DNA of 64,000 nucleotides from NCBI GenBank assembly GCA_010093605.1, contig MU004192.1, positions 323,774 to 387,773 of the forward strand, read 5' to 3'. The notes beneath the pieces are model-generated. The model was not told the origin of the DNA, did no database searches, and saw nothing but the letters and a program-made list of their open reading frames with translations. Origin of the DNA: Lophium mytilinum. Its lineage: Eukaryota; Ascomycota; Dothideomycetes; Mytilinidiales; Mytilinidiaceae. Of the stretch, positions 43,014-56,639 are shown one piece after another (position 1 is the stretch's first letter; each line of letters opens with the position of its first letter). Both the position numbers and the translations under genes were made by a program.

Positions 43014-46000
43014 ATGGACGACTCCTTACTGGAGGACTCCGTCTTCGACGACGGCGCGAGCTCTGACTTCGCACCGCCTCCGAAGCCTATGAAGGCCGTC
43101 AAAGCAACCAAACCCAAAGCTGCGCCCAAGCCAAAGAAGCCTACCGCTGCAGCGAAACCTCGAGGCAGGCCAGCCAAAGCCACGACACAAACAACACTTA
43201 AAGTCACAAAGACCACTGCTCCTAAGAAGAAGCGAAAGGACGATTCCGATGGGGAGAATTCCGACATTGAGATGAACGATGTTATCTCGGATCATGACGA
43301 CTCCTTGCTCGCCGACACTCCACCAAAGGCGAAGGCCCCGAAGAAGGCGCCAGCGCCCAAGAAGACTACGAAGCCCCTAGCCCCTGTGGAGAATGAAAGC
43401 TTTGGACTGGATGGCGTAGATGAGTCGCCTCCAAAGGCAAAGGGCAAGGGGTCCGCTGCAGACCGCTTCCAGATGGTGACACTACACCCCACAACTAAGT
43501 TGACTGCATGCTAACATGGCTTCAGCTTTCCCACTTAGAGCATATTATCATACGCCCCGATACCTACATTGGTTCCGTGGAAAGCATAACTAAGCCCATG
43601 TGGGTCTACAACTCCACAACTGAGATCATGGAGTTCCGCGACGTCAGCTACGTCCCAGGTCTCTACAAGATCTTCGATGAAATCCTAGTGAACGCTGCAG
43701 ACAACAAGCAGAATGATAAAAACATGGACAAAATCAAGGTGGTCATCGATAAGGAGGCAGGAACTATCTCCGTAGAGAACAACGGCAAGGGTATTCCCAT
43801 CGAAATCCACAAGGTAATATCGACTTCCTCTTGACTACTTTGTGTCCCTCTAACGATTAATAGGAGCATGGAATGTATGTTCCAGAGATGATCTTCGGGC
43901 ATCTTCTTACTTCCTCGAACTACGACGACGACCAGCAGAAGGTTACGGGCGGTCGCAACGGTTACGGTGCAAAGCTTTGTAACGTCTTCAGTACCGAGTT
44001 CACTGTCGAGACTGTGGACTCCAGGCAAAAGAAAAAATATGTACAGACGTGGAACGACAACATGTCGAAAATGGGAAAAGCCAAGATCACCCCAATCAAG
44101 GACGATGACTACACCAAAATCACGTACACCGCCGACTTCAAGCGATTTTCCATGACCGCCATGGATGACGACTTTGAAGCATTAGCAAAGCGAAGAGTGT
44201 ATGACCTCGCGGGAACTATCAAAGGTGTCAAAGTCTGGCTGAACGGGAAACGTGTGCAGGTCAACAGCTTCAGGAAGTACATGGAGCTGTACACTAAGGC
44301 CATCGCCAAGGACCAAGGCAAAGATGCAAGTCAAAGCGATGAATCTGAATCACAGACAAGTGTGATCATCACGGACAACCCACACGAGCGCTGGGAGGTC
44401 GGTTTTGCAGTGTCTGATGGATCGTTTCAGCAAGTCTCGTTCGTCAACTCCATCTCTACAACATTGGGAGGCACACATGTCAACTACATCGCCGATCAAA
44501 TTGTTGACAAGCTTGTTGCGGTTGTCAAGAAGAGGAACAAGGGTGGTATCCCATTAAAACCCAATCAGATCAAAAATCACATCTTCTTGTTCGTCAACTG
44601 TTCGATCGTCAACCCTGCATTTACTTCTCAAACGAAGGAGCAGTTGACTACCAGACCCAACAAGTTCGGAAGCTCGCCCATCGTCAGCGACAAATTCCTC
44701 AAGGCCATCGAGAAAACCGAGGTGGTTGTCAACATCCTCCACATGGCCGACAAGAAGGCCGATCTGCTTTTGAAGAAGTCGGATGGCAACCGGAGATCAC
44801 GAATGAACAACTCCAAGCTTACAGACGCCAATAAAGCCGGTACGAAAGATGGATGGAGATGCACTCTCATTCTTACTGAGGGTGATTCTGCTAGCTTGCT
44901 TGCATTGGCTGGCCGAGCCATCGTGGACCCTGACTTATTCGGAGTCTTCCCCCTTCGTGGAAAGCTACTCAATGTTCGCGACGCCTCTGTGGAGCAGGTG
45001 TCGAAGAATCAAGAAATTCAGAACATCAAGAAGTTCATGGGCCTCCAGCATAAGAAAGAGTACACTGACACCAAGAATCTTCGGTATGGTCATCTCATGA
45101 TTATGACGGATCAAGATCACGACGGGAGTCATATCAAAGGCCTCCTTATCAATTTCCTCCAGGTGCAGTTTCCAAGCTTATTGAAACTTGACGGATTCTT
45201 GATGGAATTCATTACACCCATCGTCAAGGTTTGGAAAGGTGACCCAAAACACCCGAAGCAACTGAAATCGTTCTTTTCAATGCCGGAATACGAGGAATGG
45301 AAAGAGGAACCGGGGCATCAGAAAGGCTGGGATCACAAGTACTTCAAGGGATTGGGAACCAGCAGCACTGCAGACGCCCAAGTCTACTTCCGTGATCTCG
45401 ATACGCATCTGAAGGAGTTCCACCGAATGAAGGAACACGAAGAGGGACTCATTGAGCTGGCGTTTTCCAAAAAGAAGGCCGATGCCCGTAAAGAGTGGCT
45501 CCGCGAGTTCGTACCTGGAAACCATCTGGACCTCACCGGCAACAAGATATCATATGATGATTTCGTCAACAAAGAACTCATTCTCTTCAGCATGGCTGAC
45601 AATCTTCGCTCTATTCCTTCAGTGGTGGACGGCTTCAAGCCAGGACAGCGGAAGGTTCTATATACTTGCTTACGACGTAATCTGAGGAAAGACGTCAAGG
45701 TAGTTGACCTCGCGGGTTCCGTGTCCGGAACTACGGATTACGCCTATGGTGAGGCCTCTATGCAAGGCACCATCGTCGGTCTTGCCCAGAATTTCGTCGG
45801 ATCCAATAACATCAACTGCCTGGAACCCAGTGGAAATTTCGGTAGTCGTCTGCAAGGTGGTAACGATGCAGCCAGCGCCCGTTACATCTACACGAGACTT
45901 TCGCCTTTCGCGCGGAAAATCTTCCATCAGCACGATGATGCTTTGCTCAATTACGGGGAGAGTGATGGGCACAAAATCGAACCTGAGATCTATGTTCCAA

Positions 46001-48312
46001 TCCTCCCAATGATCCTCGTCAATGGTTCGGATGGTATTGGCACTGGTTGGAGTTCTAGCATTCCCAACTACAACCCAGTCGACATTGTCGAGAACTTGAG
46101 AATCCGAATGGCTGGAAGCAAGGAAGACATGAAACCTATGATTCCTTGGTTCCGCAATTTTACTGGAGAGGTTACTGACATTGGCGGGGACCGCGTAAAG
46201 TTCTCTGGAACGATTCGAAGTCTTGATGACAATACGCTTGAGATCACTGAACTACCTATTCGGGTCTGGACACAGGCTTTCAAGGACAAACTGGAAGACA
46301 TCATGAAGGCCGAGAAGGTACCCTCATTCATCAAGGACTACACTGAGTACAACACTCCGGAGAAGGTACACTTCATTATCAAGATGGAGGACAAGCATAT
46401 GAAGAACGCGCTGGAGAAGGGGCTCGAAGAGACTTTCAAACTGTCTTCGACCGTGGCCACCACGAACTTGGTCGCTTTCGATGCCCAGGGTCGTATTCAC
46501 AAGTACGCCACAGTCCTTGACATCATGGAAGAGTTTTATGGCATCCGCTTGAGATATTACGAAAAGCGGAAGGCATACCTTCTGAGCGAGATGCATCGCG
46601 AGCTTGAGAGATTAAGCAACCAGTCACGTTTCATTCAAATGATCATTGATGGAAAACTCGTAGTTTCCAAAAAGAAGAAGACTGTCCTTGTTACCGAGCT
46701 TAGGAAGCTCAACTTCAAGCCGTTCCCAAAGGTCGTCGATGCCAAGAACGCCGGCGAGATGGAGCAAGTTGTAGAAGAGGAGGAGAGCGAAGAAGACGCA
46801 GCAGTTGGTGCCAGTGACTACGACTACCTGCTCGGTGTAAGTATTCCAGTCTCATCCTTCCTCCGCATACTTACTCACCTGAAATAGATGGCTATTTGGT
46901 CTTTGACGCAAGAACGTGTCGAAAAGCTCCTCAAACAGATTGGCGACAAGGAAGTCGAAATAGATGATCTTATCAAGCTCAGTCCCAAGGATCTCTGGAA
47001 CCGAGATCTGGACCTTTTTGTCGAGGAATGGCACGCACAGCTGTCAGACGAGGCAAAAGCTGCAAAGAAAATCGCTAATATGGGACGCCGTGCTTCGGCT
47101 AAGCTGCGCATTGGCGCAGGTGGTAAAGGTAAGAAGCGCAAGGTGGACGATAGCGATGACTTCAGTGACGACGATTTCGGACCGAAGAACAAGAAGAAGG
47201 CTGCCGCACCAAAGAAAGGGGGTTTGCTAGGTTATCTGGCGAAGGACCCTCCTAAACAGGCCACGCAAGCCTTGAAGAACGGAGCTGTGTTCAAGAAACC
47301 AACGATGGATGCGATATCGGTGGATGGTGCTGCGGATGACATTGTGGAGGTAGTCAAGCCCTCAATTGCCCCAAAGAAGCCCCGCGCTGCCACGACGAAG
47401 CCTGCGAAGCCTGTGAAGGCTAAACAGGAGAGCGACCTAGACGATGACGACGACGTGTTTGCTGCCGTAGCGAAAGAGGCGAAGGAAAAGCCAGCTCCCG
47501 CCCGTCAAGCTCGTGCCGCAACCAAGAAAGTGCCGAAGTATACACTTCCTGATGATAGCGACGACGACGATGTGGACGATCTTCTCGGCGATGTTAGTAT
47601 GATGGTCAAGGGAATCGGAGCCAACGACTCAGCAAACGGTCGCCCGCTGTTCTCTGCCACAACAGCAGGCCGACCCGGAAGCGGAAATCGACCGGGAAGT
47701 GCTGCTAGCTTCAATGGCCATGGTTCTAAGATCTCTTCCCGCGCACCAGCGAAATCTGCCCTAGACATCTCGGACGACGAAACGGACTACACCAAGCTGA
47801 TGCCGCAGGCTTCTCCTCAGCGGCCAGCGCCTCGCAACGCCAACGACACCATGCTCGGGTCTGACAACGACGACGACTTCGGATTCAGCCTTCCGAAAGC
47901 CGCTCCAAAGGTCACTGCCAAGGCTGCACCCAAAGCAGCAGCTAAGCCTGCCGCGAAGCCCAAGCCCGTCGCAGCTGTAGTTGCTGCAAAGGCGATCGCG
48001 CTGTCTCCCGCTGCTAAGGCCTACGCTGCAAAGCGTGCCAAACTCGGCGGGTCTTCGAAGCCGGCGCTGAAAAACGCCGCGGCCGACTCTGACACCGAGA
48101 TGGGGGATGCAGAAGACGTTGACGCTCTCGCCAATGATATTCTCAGCGATGATGAAGACGATGAGAGTATCGTCAAACCGGCGCGAGCCACATCCGCCCG
48201 TCCCGGCCGTCGTGCCGCGGCGGTGAAGCCGAGGTACAAGGTGGCCATTAGTGATGATGAGAGCGAAGATGAGGCTAGTGAGCCGAGCTTCGAAGATGAT
48301 GATAGCGAGTAA
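43014..48312 (+). CDS. TOP2: DNA topoisomerase II
   Basis: Four exons: 43014-43475, 43526-43813, 43864-46836, 46888-48312 (introns 50, 50, 51 nt, all between codons), giving 1715 aa. Residues 1-150 are Lys/Pro/Ala-rich and acidic, with nuclear-localisation-type PKKKRK. The GHKL ATPase starts near 155 (LSHLEHIIIRPDTYIGSVES; EILVNAADNK; GGRNGYGAK). The Toprim domain has LTEGDSA near 587 and MTDQDHDGSH near 665, which bind Mg2+. The winged-helix breakage domain carries the catalytic Tyr near 924 in ASARYIYTRL, and GIGTGWSSSIPNYNP follows. Beyond ~1260 is a long Lys/Ala/Asp-rich tail with SDDE/DDDDD casein-kinase-II-like clusters, as in eukaryotic enzymes. It passes duplexes through one another, decatenating chromosomes in the nucleus. 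The enzyme is longer than the yeast one mainly in both tails. Confidence 0.97.
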
Positions 48313-51300
48313 AGGAGGTGGGAGGAAGGTACTGGAGGTGCGGCTACTTTCACGCTATGACAGAGCCATGCTGAGGGTGATCGGATGATCGTGGACTTTC
48401 TTTTTCAATTCATTGAGTGAATCTCTTCAGGATTGAACGGCGCTGGGTAGGCTCAGGCGAGCAGGCTCTGGGGCTGCTAGTTAATGATTATGCACTTTCT
48501 CACGGGCGTTCTGGAGGCTGTATATTACAATACTCAGATCTTATCCACCTTTCCTTTCAATCGAGCAACACTACGGTAATGACGGCACACTGATCTCGCG
48601 GTGGTGAATAAAATAGGTCTCGGTCTGGTATTATTCAGCTAATTGTTATGCTTCTATACAAGTCCCAAGTGCGCCCATCTTGCAGCAGGTAAACCCTCTG
48701 CCTCCTTTTTTTTATGACGATAAGCGGTTTACTGATACTATCATGCCATGGCCGACTCGCCCCCTGAGGCCAGTGAACCTCCGACCTCCGACCCTCCCGT
48801 GTCGTACAACCGCCTACCCGCGCCGCCCAATTAGTATCCCCGGGCTGAAGGTGAGTTGAAGATTTGTCAACCGACCCGGGGCTATCCTGTAGTACCGTGG
48901 GGTTATGAGTTTTTGACAGTTGACAGGCTACGCAAAGGAGTGGAGTGAGTCGGCGGAAGAAGGCCAGAGAGCCCCGTGAGGAGTCAGTGAAGTTAGGAGG
49001 TGACGGAGTATTGCATGGTAGCGGAGAGCTGCATGTCGGAGGTTTCGGGGCCGTTTTTGGAGAATGCCTGGGGCGGAACAGAGCAGGAGGTTTGGTGTCG
49101 TGGGTGTGCTGGTTGATTGCGGGAACGTTGCTTGCTTGCTATAGGGATCGAGTCTTACGATTCGAGGGCGGAGAAAGTGGAGAGGTGGTGGGGTTTGGGG
49201 GGCGTATGGGGTGAGGTATAGGCAGGGGAAGAGGGCTATTCTAACGCTGCGGCATGTATGACTGACTGACAGTGACAGGAGGCTGGGGGGGCGGAGGATC
49301 GCTGCCTAGGTGGTGTGCGTGGTCGACATCGTGCTGTGTCTGGATCGGCCGTTGTGTACTGTTGGCGACGACCGCAGGAACAGAGGCACTCTCCCGAGGA
49401 TGCCAACACTTCAACGCCGGCCGAGGGACGCCACGATCAGACTTCTATTCTAGTTTTACCAGGTCTCCGCCATCGTACCTGCGTACTACCTCGCCAAACA
49501 AGAGCGTCCCCGCATGGTGTCGCGAGTCCAGGACACCGCGGCATCTGCAGCCACCCGCCCGCCGCCTCAGGGCCTACTCACAAGCGCGGCACCGGCATTT
49601 CTGAGCCGTAGCACCGTGGCGTCCGACTAATGCTGCTGCTTGGGAAGGCCAGTGTGCGCCGCCCGAGATTTTGACAGGTGTGTCGTACCGAGAGCCCGGC
49701 AGCTCGAGGATGCATGCGGTACGTCAGGACACAAGGGGAAGCAGGTCGCGGGGAAAGGAGCTGCCACTCCTGCGACAGCGCCGGCTGAGTGAGAGGAAAG
49801 AGAAGGCGGCTGTGATACCAGTGTGCTCCTTGTGCGTCTACTGGGGCGGGCCAGGAGAAGCGATGAGGTTGGTTGGGTCTCGCGGCATTCTTGCGAGTGG
49901 AGAAACGGGAACGGCATCAGGAGGTTCTCAGAACTGCTAGCTATGCTGTGAAGAGTGGGATACCTATAGGGGGGGTGGAACCGCAAAGGTGGAGGGTGAA
50001 GGAGCGTCGCACGGCGCGCCGCTAGCCATCGTGGACATACACGCTGCGCGTGCTACTGCGGCGTCGAGCTATTGAGCTGCGCGTAACCATGGCTTGCGCG
50101 GAGTAGCATCGTCTCCGGCCGCTCGTTGTGAGTAGCGCACAAGGGTGCGCAATTCAGACGTCGTTCGCGTTTTTTGGGTGGACAATGAGTGGGACCGGTT
50201 GGAAAGCTGCCGCGGCGGGTAGGCATTGTCATGTCATGTTTAGAGATGCTGTGGGAGCTGAGCGAACTGTAGTTCAGCTTAATTTCCAGATCTTGACAGT
50301 GTCGTCGTACGGAACAGCTACGGTTCTGGGACGTGGACGAGAACCTCGGGGATGGCGTGAGTTCGTGAAGGTGAGTGGAAGGGGATAAGGGTATGTCCGC
50401 GCCTGGTACCTGATGGTAGAAATGGTTCTTACCCTCGTCACAAACAGTGAACCACGAACCCATCAAAGCTATCACACTTAATCAACCTGACACATTGAGG
50501 GTACCAACCAGCACACCGCGAAGGACGAAAGAGATTTGATCGCTCGATAAGGCCAGGCTGACGCGCAAAAGAAGCATGATATCGGGACCAGTTGTACGGA
50601 GGCGGCCAACAGAATTTCACCGAACCGTAGCACGAAGCCCTGGATTCATTCGCCCGAGTCTGCTTGGGACCAGTCTTTTGGCTCGTTCACGCGGAAGCAG
50701 ATTAAGCAGATTTACTAATGGCCTTCAAAGGGAATGATGAGGAGATTCGAGGCTAGGCGTCGTCTGTTGCTGCCGATGCTGAAGCGCCTGTTTCTCACGG
50801 TGAGCGTCTGCTCTGTCCATTGATGCAAAGGATTGGGCATACAACGCGTTACGAAATATGTCTTGGAGTCCAGCGTGATAGAACGCTCTGTCGCTCCCGA
50901 GGTCAATGAGACGACTAGAGTCAAACGGCCGACGGGAGGTTCCAGCCAACGTACCCAACGGTCTGATCGAATTCGGCACGGGAGCTCGCAGGCTCAGGCA
51001 AAGGCGCCCGTTGAGCTTCTAGAAAGCCTTTGGAAGCGGGTCTACTGAGGTATCGGTCACGGGCTGCTACATCTACTGCAGAAGAAGGCTCCTACTCTAG
51101 CGGTCAGAGTGAGACACAAATCACCGCCTTCTCGATACCAAAAATACAAGCGGCGGTGAAGATGGCACGCGCTCCTCCTGAAACTGCTTCTTTGTTCTCA
51201 AAGCATGGTGAGGCACGGTCCAGTACGAGCAGCATAGCAGTGTATGGGCATCACACCGACAATCAAGTGGCAATCAGCTCTCACCATTGGCCAGCCCAGT

Positions 51301-53061
51301 CTTTTTCCTTCAAACGCCCTTGAGCCTACTTGTTGCAGACTCTATTCGTTTCAAGTGGAGATACATGTAATAGTACTCCTCTGATGCGGGGACTAGCTGC
51401 CGCTGAAGGGGAAGTGCCTCGAGGACTGATGTCAATCAGTGACTGCGGCCGCGAACCTCGCTGATTCTCTCCGACCCAACCATTTCGCATCCCGCGGCTT
51501 GATCTCAGCGCAAAGTCCCGAAGATGGCCTCCAGAATCGGGAAGCCGACCACGTTTGCGGCGCGAAACGGGCCAGGTACGTGCGCTTGTTTCGCGGACAA
51601 CTGCATACAACAACCATGCCGATTCGCCGATGCCTGTCACCGCTCTACGAGAGTAGGGCGTGCTGTCGAGCCTTGCTGGAGTCACCAGAAACATGGCGGA
51701 TGGCGGATCGCCATCGTGGTGATGCGTAGTGTGCATGTGTGGCTGTCGTGTCAGAGCCCAGCCGTAGCACATCCCTAGGAGCAACGACAGTACGATGAGT
51801 CTGCTGGCCCCTCTAGCGCTAACACGGCTACCGATAAAAGCTGGGGAAGGCCAGGGAGGCTGGGACGGTGCCAAACCGGGCGATTGCGTGGTTGGGTTTC
51901 CATGGCCGGTGTGTGCTGCGTACCTGGCAACCTGCGTTATGCTGGCGGCTCGAGCGTACATGGTATGATTTGCTGTATGGATTGGGTCTCTCAACAAGTG
52001 TCTCAGCGCCAGGAGCGCCAGAGATAGCCTGGAAAGGCGCAGGGTTTGAGCGGAAGCGGTGGTTAACGCAGTGAAACACCCTCCCTCGATCTTATCTCTC
52101 CACCCCTCGTCATTGTATCCAGCGTGGGACCTATGTACGCCCTTTCTGACGAATCGATACTATCTTTCCCTGGTCTGTGAGGAGAGTGATTTGCGTAGAT
52201 ACCTGCACCATCAACGCCCTTCCTTTGAGCGTGTTGCTGAACTAAGCAAGCCTTGACGACGCGCCTTCCGGGTAGGTGTAGCAACCAACCGTTCAAAGAA
52301 CAAAAGAATATGAGCTATAAGACTAACAGTGGCAGCAGTACCGGCATACTCCTGCTCGAACGTTGCTCAAAGCAGTGGTCGATCATTCAAAAAACACCGT
52401 CTTTAGAAACCATCCGCAACAGAGCTGTCATAGGAATACTTCATCGAAAAGCAAAGCAGTCGGTTGGTTATCCCTATATATCAGTGGACCAGTCGGCACA
52501 CTTTAAAACTATGCAAGCTGACCTGTCAATTCTCCCTCAGCCACGACTCTGACCCACTACCTTCGATAGCCGATCAAGCATCCGTTGGACACCGAAGCGA
52601 TCGAGACCGGTATCGTCCCATCGACGTAGCAAACGAATATATTTCCAGCGGAGTAACGGTTCGGCGCGTGCACATATCCAACAAGATCCACTGCTGGCGT
52701 GTTTCTCCAACTTGGAAACTTGAAAAAGAGTCTATCGTCCGAAGATACCCAAGCCGCAGGCCTAACTATTCCACACCTATCACCTCACAGCGCCATCCGG
52801 TGAAGGCAGTTCTACGAGTAGAATAGCGTATGGTGGCGACATCGTCCTCGTGAGCCATTTCTGCAAACGCGCCTTCGCCAGCGTCTTCTCCAACCATTCA
52901 AGCACCGCCCTCCCACCAAACTTGCAAGCCAAACTTTGCTTGGTAACACCGCATCCTAGTCTTGCCATCGCATTGTCTCTGTTCCAAGTCCTTCCCGGCG
53001 TACTCTCCGACAAGGATCTTGGAGGACCGCTTCGACTCTCGAGTAGCGGCGTCGACCGCAA
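48313..53061. other. 4.7-kb stretch without a convincing gene
   Basis: The longest non-repeat gap. A 28-codon ATG frame at 48748-48834 (MADSPPEASEPPTSDPPVSY) has gene-like codons and a CCATGG start but no splice donor I trust. A minus-strand 211-aa frame (51326-51961) is ATG-led with one hydrophobic stretch (LIVLSLLLGMCYGWAL) and otherwise unremarkable; I hold it at low belief. From about 52060 to 53061 the plus strand is C/T-rich and likely forms the promoter and a long 5' leader of the APSES gene. No tRNA, repeat array or transposon was recognised. Confidence 0.5.
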
Positions 53062-54529
53062 ATGCCGGAACAAGTCTCCATGATGAAGATCCAATCGCTG
53101 CTGAACCCGCTACGCAGCGACCTTTATGACTATCGCGACTCTAGTAGTCCTACTCCGACCAACATTCCCAGGTCTTTCATGGCGCACACTTCGACCCCAA
53201 AGAGGAAGAAGATACCGAAGGATGCTGCGGTGTTCACCGAAGGGTCGAAGTTCAAAGGCCCTGTCAACTATCCTCCTCATGAAGCGGGAGATGATGAAGA
53301 ACTCGCTGCTTACCATCGCCAGTATCAGATTCATCCCGTAGGAGAAATAGGTAGGTACTGCCGCCACATACCCTACAACAGTGAGAAGAAGGATTTCATG
53401 GCCAAGACTGGGAGGGAGAGTTTTGAAGGTAAGTGACCAACAATCCTACGATATTCTAAAGCAGAGCAAAGACTGACTCAGACAGTCTTCCAGTATACAT
53501 TCAAGAAGCCCGGCGACGACAAGGAGTATCTGGTCTTGTGGGACTACGAGATCGGACTTGTCCGCATCACTCCATTCTTCAAGTGCTGCAAATACTCGAA
53601 GGTAAGTACAGCAGTCGACTTCTTAACGAAAGTAAAGACTAATCTTTCCAGACGACGCCTGCGAAAGTATTAAAGCTGAATCCTGGGTTGCGGGATATCA
53701 GCCACAGCATCACTGGAGGCTCATTAGCTGCTCAAGGTAAGCCGTATTTCTCAAACATCCACTCACAGGTAACTAAACAACGTCAGGGTACTGGATGCCA
53801 TTCGAGGCTGCTAAAGCCGTGGCAGCCACCTTCTGTTACCCCATCCGCCACGCGTTGACCCCAATCTTCGGGAAAGACTTCCTCTCCATGTGTACCCTCC
53901 CCAAAGACCCTACCTTTGGGAAATTCCTCATCAACCAATCGATAACTGATCAATGCACCGCCGAGTGCGAACGCTGGAGGCTGGACAGCGAAGATCGACA
54001 AACCTCCGTACGCGACCACTCCATGCCCATGGACGTGCCAGGATCACAAATCGCCTACCAGCCATGGACGACCAAGACTTTCATCCATCGACAGGCAAAG
54101 CCCGCCGACATCGAAAGCGGATACGGTACTGACACTGATCAGAGCGATAAATATCTCTTCTCGCCACAAGTCTCGCCGACTAACAGGGCCTGGACTTCGA
54201 TCAACCGATCAAACTCCCCTGGTGAGATTCGCTCTGTGCCGGCTTTTAGCTCACCGAAGCCGTTGCTGTACTCAGTGCCGAGTGGTGTCGAGGAAGACCA
54301 GCCGAGGAATAAGAGAGGGTTGTCAGAGATCAGTGACGAGTCTGACGATGTCGGATCACATCCCATGGCTTCTATCGAGCGGTCAGTCGAGCCGGAGCAT
54401 ACGAGCCTGGCAGCAAAGGCAACCGAGCGAGAAATGAACGCGGCCCAGCTTATGCTTCAGTTGAGCATGGACGACTCAGCACTCCGTGGTGACCATCGCG
54501 CCAAACGCAAGCGACGTGCCTCTACTTAG
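53062..54529 (+). CDS. APSES-type DNA-binding regulator, Xbp1-like
   Basis: Four exons: 53062-53428, 53486-53601, 53652-53736, 53787-54529 (introns 57, 50, 50 nt), giving 436 aa. The start at 53062 ([11 protein letters not shown]) is the first in-frame ATG. Residues about 75-125 ([39 protein letters not shown]) lead into an APSES/KilA-N fold at 120-235: [60 protein letters not shown] and [13 protein letters not shown]. This divergent APSES type, split by three introns, is that of the fungal Xbp1-like regulators rather than StuA or Mbp1/Swi4, since no ankyrin repeats follow. The C-terminal half is Ser/Pro-rich and disordered and ends with basic RAKRKRR. Xbp1 in yeast represses cell-cycle and growth genes under starvation; transfer of that role here is inference. 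Confidence 0.85.
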
Positions 54530-54872
54530 GTTCGTGTTTATACCGGAGGCGAGGGAGGTTTCCTGATGCACTTGAAGTCGCAGCGTGCATGTTGGGTTTC
54601 TGATTCAAATTGACACACACATATAGCAGGAAGTATGTAGCATCGGCGGTGTTGTGTTCTTTTGCGGCATGCATGGCGACACGATTAACGATTGTGATAT
54701 CCCGAGTAATAGTTCTTATCTTTGTGGTTTATCTGCTTTATTAGCTAGGTTATTCAAGGGTTATTGAAGCAATGTCGGCACGTTTGTTAATCATGGGAAG
54801 CTTCGATTTATTAACGAATTTACCCTCTCACTGAGCTCCTTCATTCGTAATGACCGCTGGTTTCTTAGTCCC
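54530..54872. other. Intergenic region between convergent genes
   Basis: 343 bp with the 3' ends of the APSES gene (+) and the glutathione transferase gene (-). TATTAGCTAGG and TTATTAACGAATTTACC are AT-rich stretches that could serve polyadenylation. No gene seen. Confidence 0.5.
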
Positions 54873-55764
54873 CTACTTACCCGTCGCCTTCAGCTTCGCA
54901 ACCCTCGCAACAGTCCCCTTCACCACAGCCTCCTCATCGTAAATGTACGTAACGCTCTCCTGCGCAATCACCGCCTTCGCCCACTTCGAATAGTTCGGCA
55001 GCGCATCAAGCCCCTTGCCGAGCGACGCAGGAAGCGCCCCTCCCTTCGACAAGCTGTTATTCCTCAGCGCGAACGGCGCCGTGAGGGCCTGCACCACCTG
55101 TTAGCCAGCTACTCATTCTACCCTCTAATCTCCTCTCGGTTCAGCTTACCTCAGCCAAAGTGACCTTCTCACTGCCCCCAAAAAACGGCGCAGCATCTTT
55201 CAAAAGCGGCTCAATCTCCTTCTCCACCAGCCCCAGGAACTCCTTTACAAGCTCCTCCTTCTTCTCCTCGGACTCTTCGAGCAGGATCTTGAACTGGAAC
55301 GACCCGATCTTGGAGAACCACGTGTCGACGAAGAAGTTAATGCGAGCGCGCTTGAGGGCGCCTTCGGGGGTGTTGGAAGCCGGGAGGAGGTGCGAGGGGT
55401 GCGCGTCGGCGAGGAACTGCGAGACGATGCCTGATTCGGTGATGATTTCGTCTTTGATGGCGCCGTTGGAGTACTTGATGGATGGGACGAGGCCGCGTGG
55501 GTTCACTTCTAGGTACCAGGGATCGCGGGGGCGGTCGAGGTCGATGATGACCTGTGGGATATGGTTAACGGAAGAATGGAGTGAGAGAATGGGAGGATGT
55601 ATACTTCCTCATAGGGGAGACCGATCTCTTTGAGAGTGATATGAGCCCTATGCGCCCATGGGCCTATGCTACATTAGTAATGCTTCCCGTCCAAGCGTTA
55701 TGGCTGACCCACAGCGATGGTTGGTGTAAAGGGTAATCTTTGGAGTGGTCCCGTTGGCGGCCAT
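54873..55764 (-). CDS. Glutathione S-transferase, omega-like (Cys active site)
   Basis: Four exons: 55713-55764, 55605-55663, 55150-55551, 54873-55097 (introns 49, 53, 52 nt), giving 245 aa. Exon 1 ends inside a Cys codon; splicing at GTGGGT (branch TACTAAT, acceptor TAG) yields NHRCPWAHRAHITLKEIGLP, a thioredoxin-fold N-terminus with the CPWA active-site cysteine of omega-type transferases. The cis-Pro motif is in NPRGLVPSIKY near 62, and TESG (residues near 80) binds the gamma-glutamyl group. The C-terminal helical domain follows from about 100. Such enzymes catalyse thiol transfer and dehydroascorbate or glutathionyl-adduct reduction more than classic conjugation. It is shorter than the Xi-class (Ecm4) reductases that share CPWAHR. 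It shares a divergent region with the Zn2Cys6 gene. Confidence 0.9.
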
Positions 55765-56639
55765 GATTGATGTTGGTGGGAGTGTTGAGATTCGTGCACG
55801 AGTCAGTTGACGTAAGGGTTGGTGCTGGAATGACACGGTCAGTATTCTTTAAGTCGTGGGGTTGAAAGTAATGCGCTACCATTAAACCGATTCGTATCCT
55901 TATATGTTATCGTGCCCTCATTAGTATATTTATGCTCGGATGATGCAAGACACCCAGATTTCTAAGCAGGATGCCTAAAGCATGAGCCCCTCATCTTGTA
56001 CCCCGCGTCATTAGCAGTGGAGATGGCGCTATCTTGCGGCCGACACCACTTTTGTCCGTATTTCTTGGGCCGGTTTACTGTTTACACTGTCTTGCTACTG
56101 TGAAGTTGAAGGATGCTTCGACACTGGCAAAGATCTGTACGAGATGGACAGAACTACAGGTGCATCGTCTTGTGTAGTCAGTGACTTCATTGAGCCACTT
56201 CAGACCACGACATAAACTCCTCAAAAAAACAAACCGCAAGAAACATCACCTAGAGCCCTGTGAGAATGTATACGAAAGATTCGCTAGAAGAAATAGAATT
56301 GAGATGGAGCACTGTCGGATGAAGGTTTGTAGCTCTCTGTTCCACTAATCAGCGCCCACGTCCTCTTTTCCCCTACTTTCCGTCCGTCTCTCAATCCAGA
56401 TTCCGATCTCAAACTCAAAAGCGCTTCTTCTCCTACGTCCTTTATATTCTATAGCGTTGCGGAGTAGTTGCGGCGGTTGCGGAAGCTATCACACGGACCA
56501 ATCACAGGCCGAATCTGATCAATTTGTCAGCCACCCATCTCCACATCCAGCTTACACCCTCCCATCAACCTCCGCATATTCGCAATAAACCTGCCTGTCC
56601 TGATATAGAGTACCACTCCGCAATCCACCTCCGGCAGCG
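55765..56639 (+). promoter_or_regulatory. Divergent region between GST (-) and Zn2Cys6 factor (+)
   Basis: 875 bp between start codons. The last ~120 bp before the Zn2Cys6 gene contains CGG/CCG pairs (for example GCGGCGGTTGCGGAAG near 56467-56485), the half-sites bound by Zn2Cys6 factors; in GC-rich DNA these are expected by chance too. No gene was seen. Confidence 0.4.

Noticed and set aside
48717-48740. ACGATAAGCGGTTT shared with the MITE right arm near 32951
   Set aside because: A 14-base match is expected several times by chance among all positions of a 64-kb window, and neither side extends it.
49200-50400. Several 80-140 aa frames on both strands
   Set aside because: GC-rich DNA keeps many frames open; none has a domain, good start context or consistent codon use.
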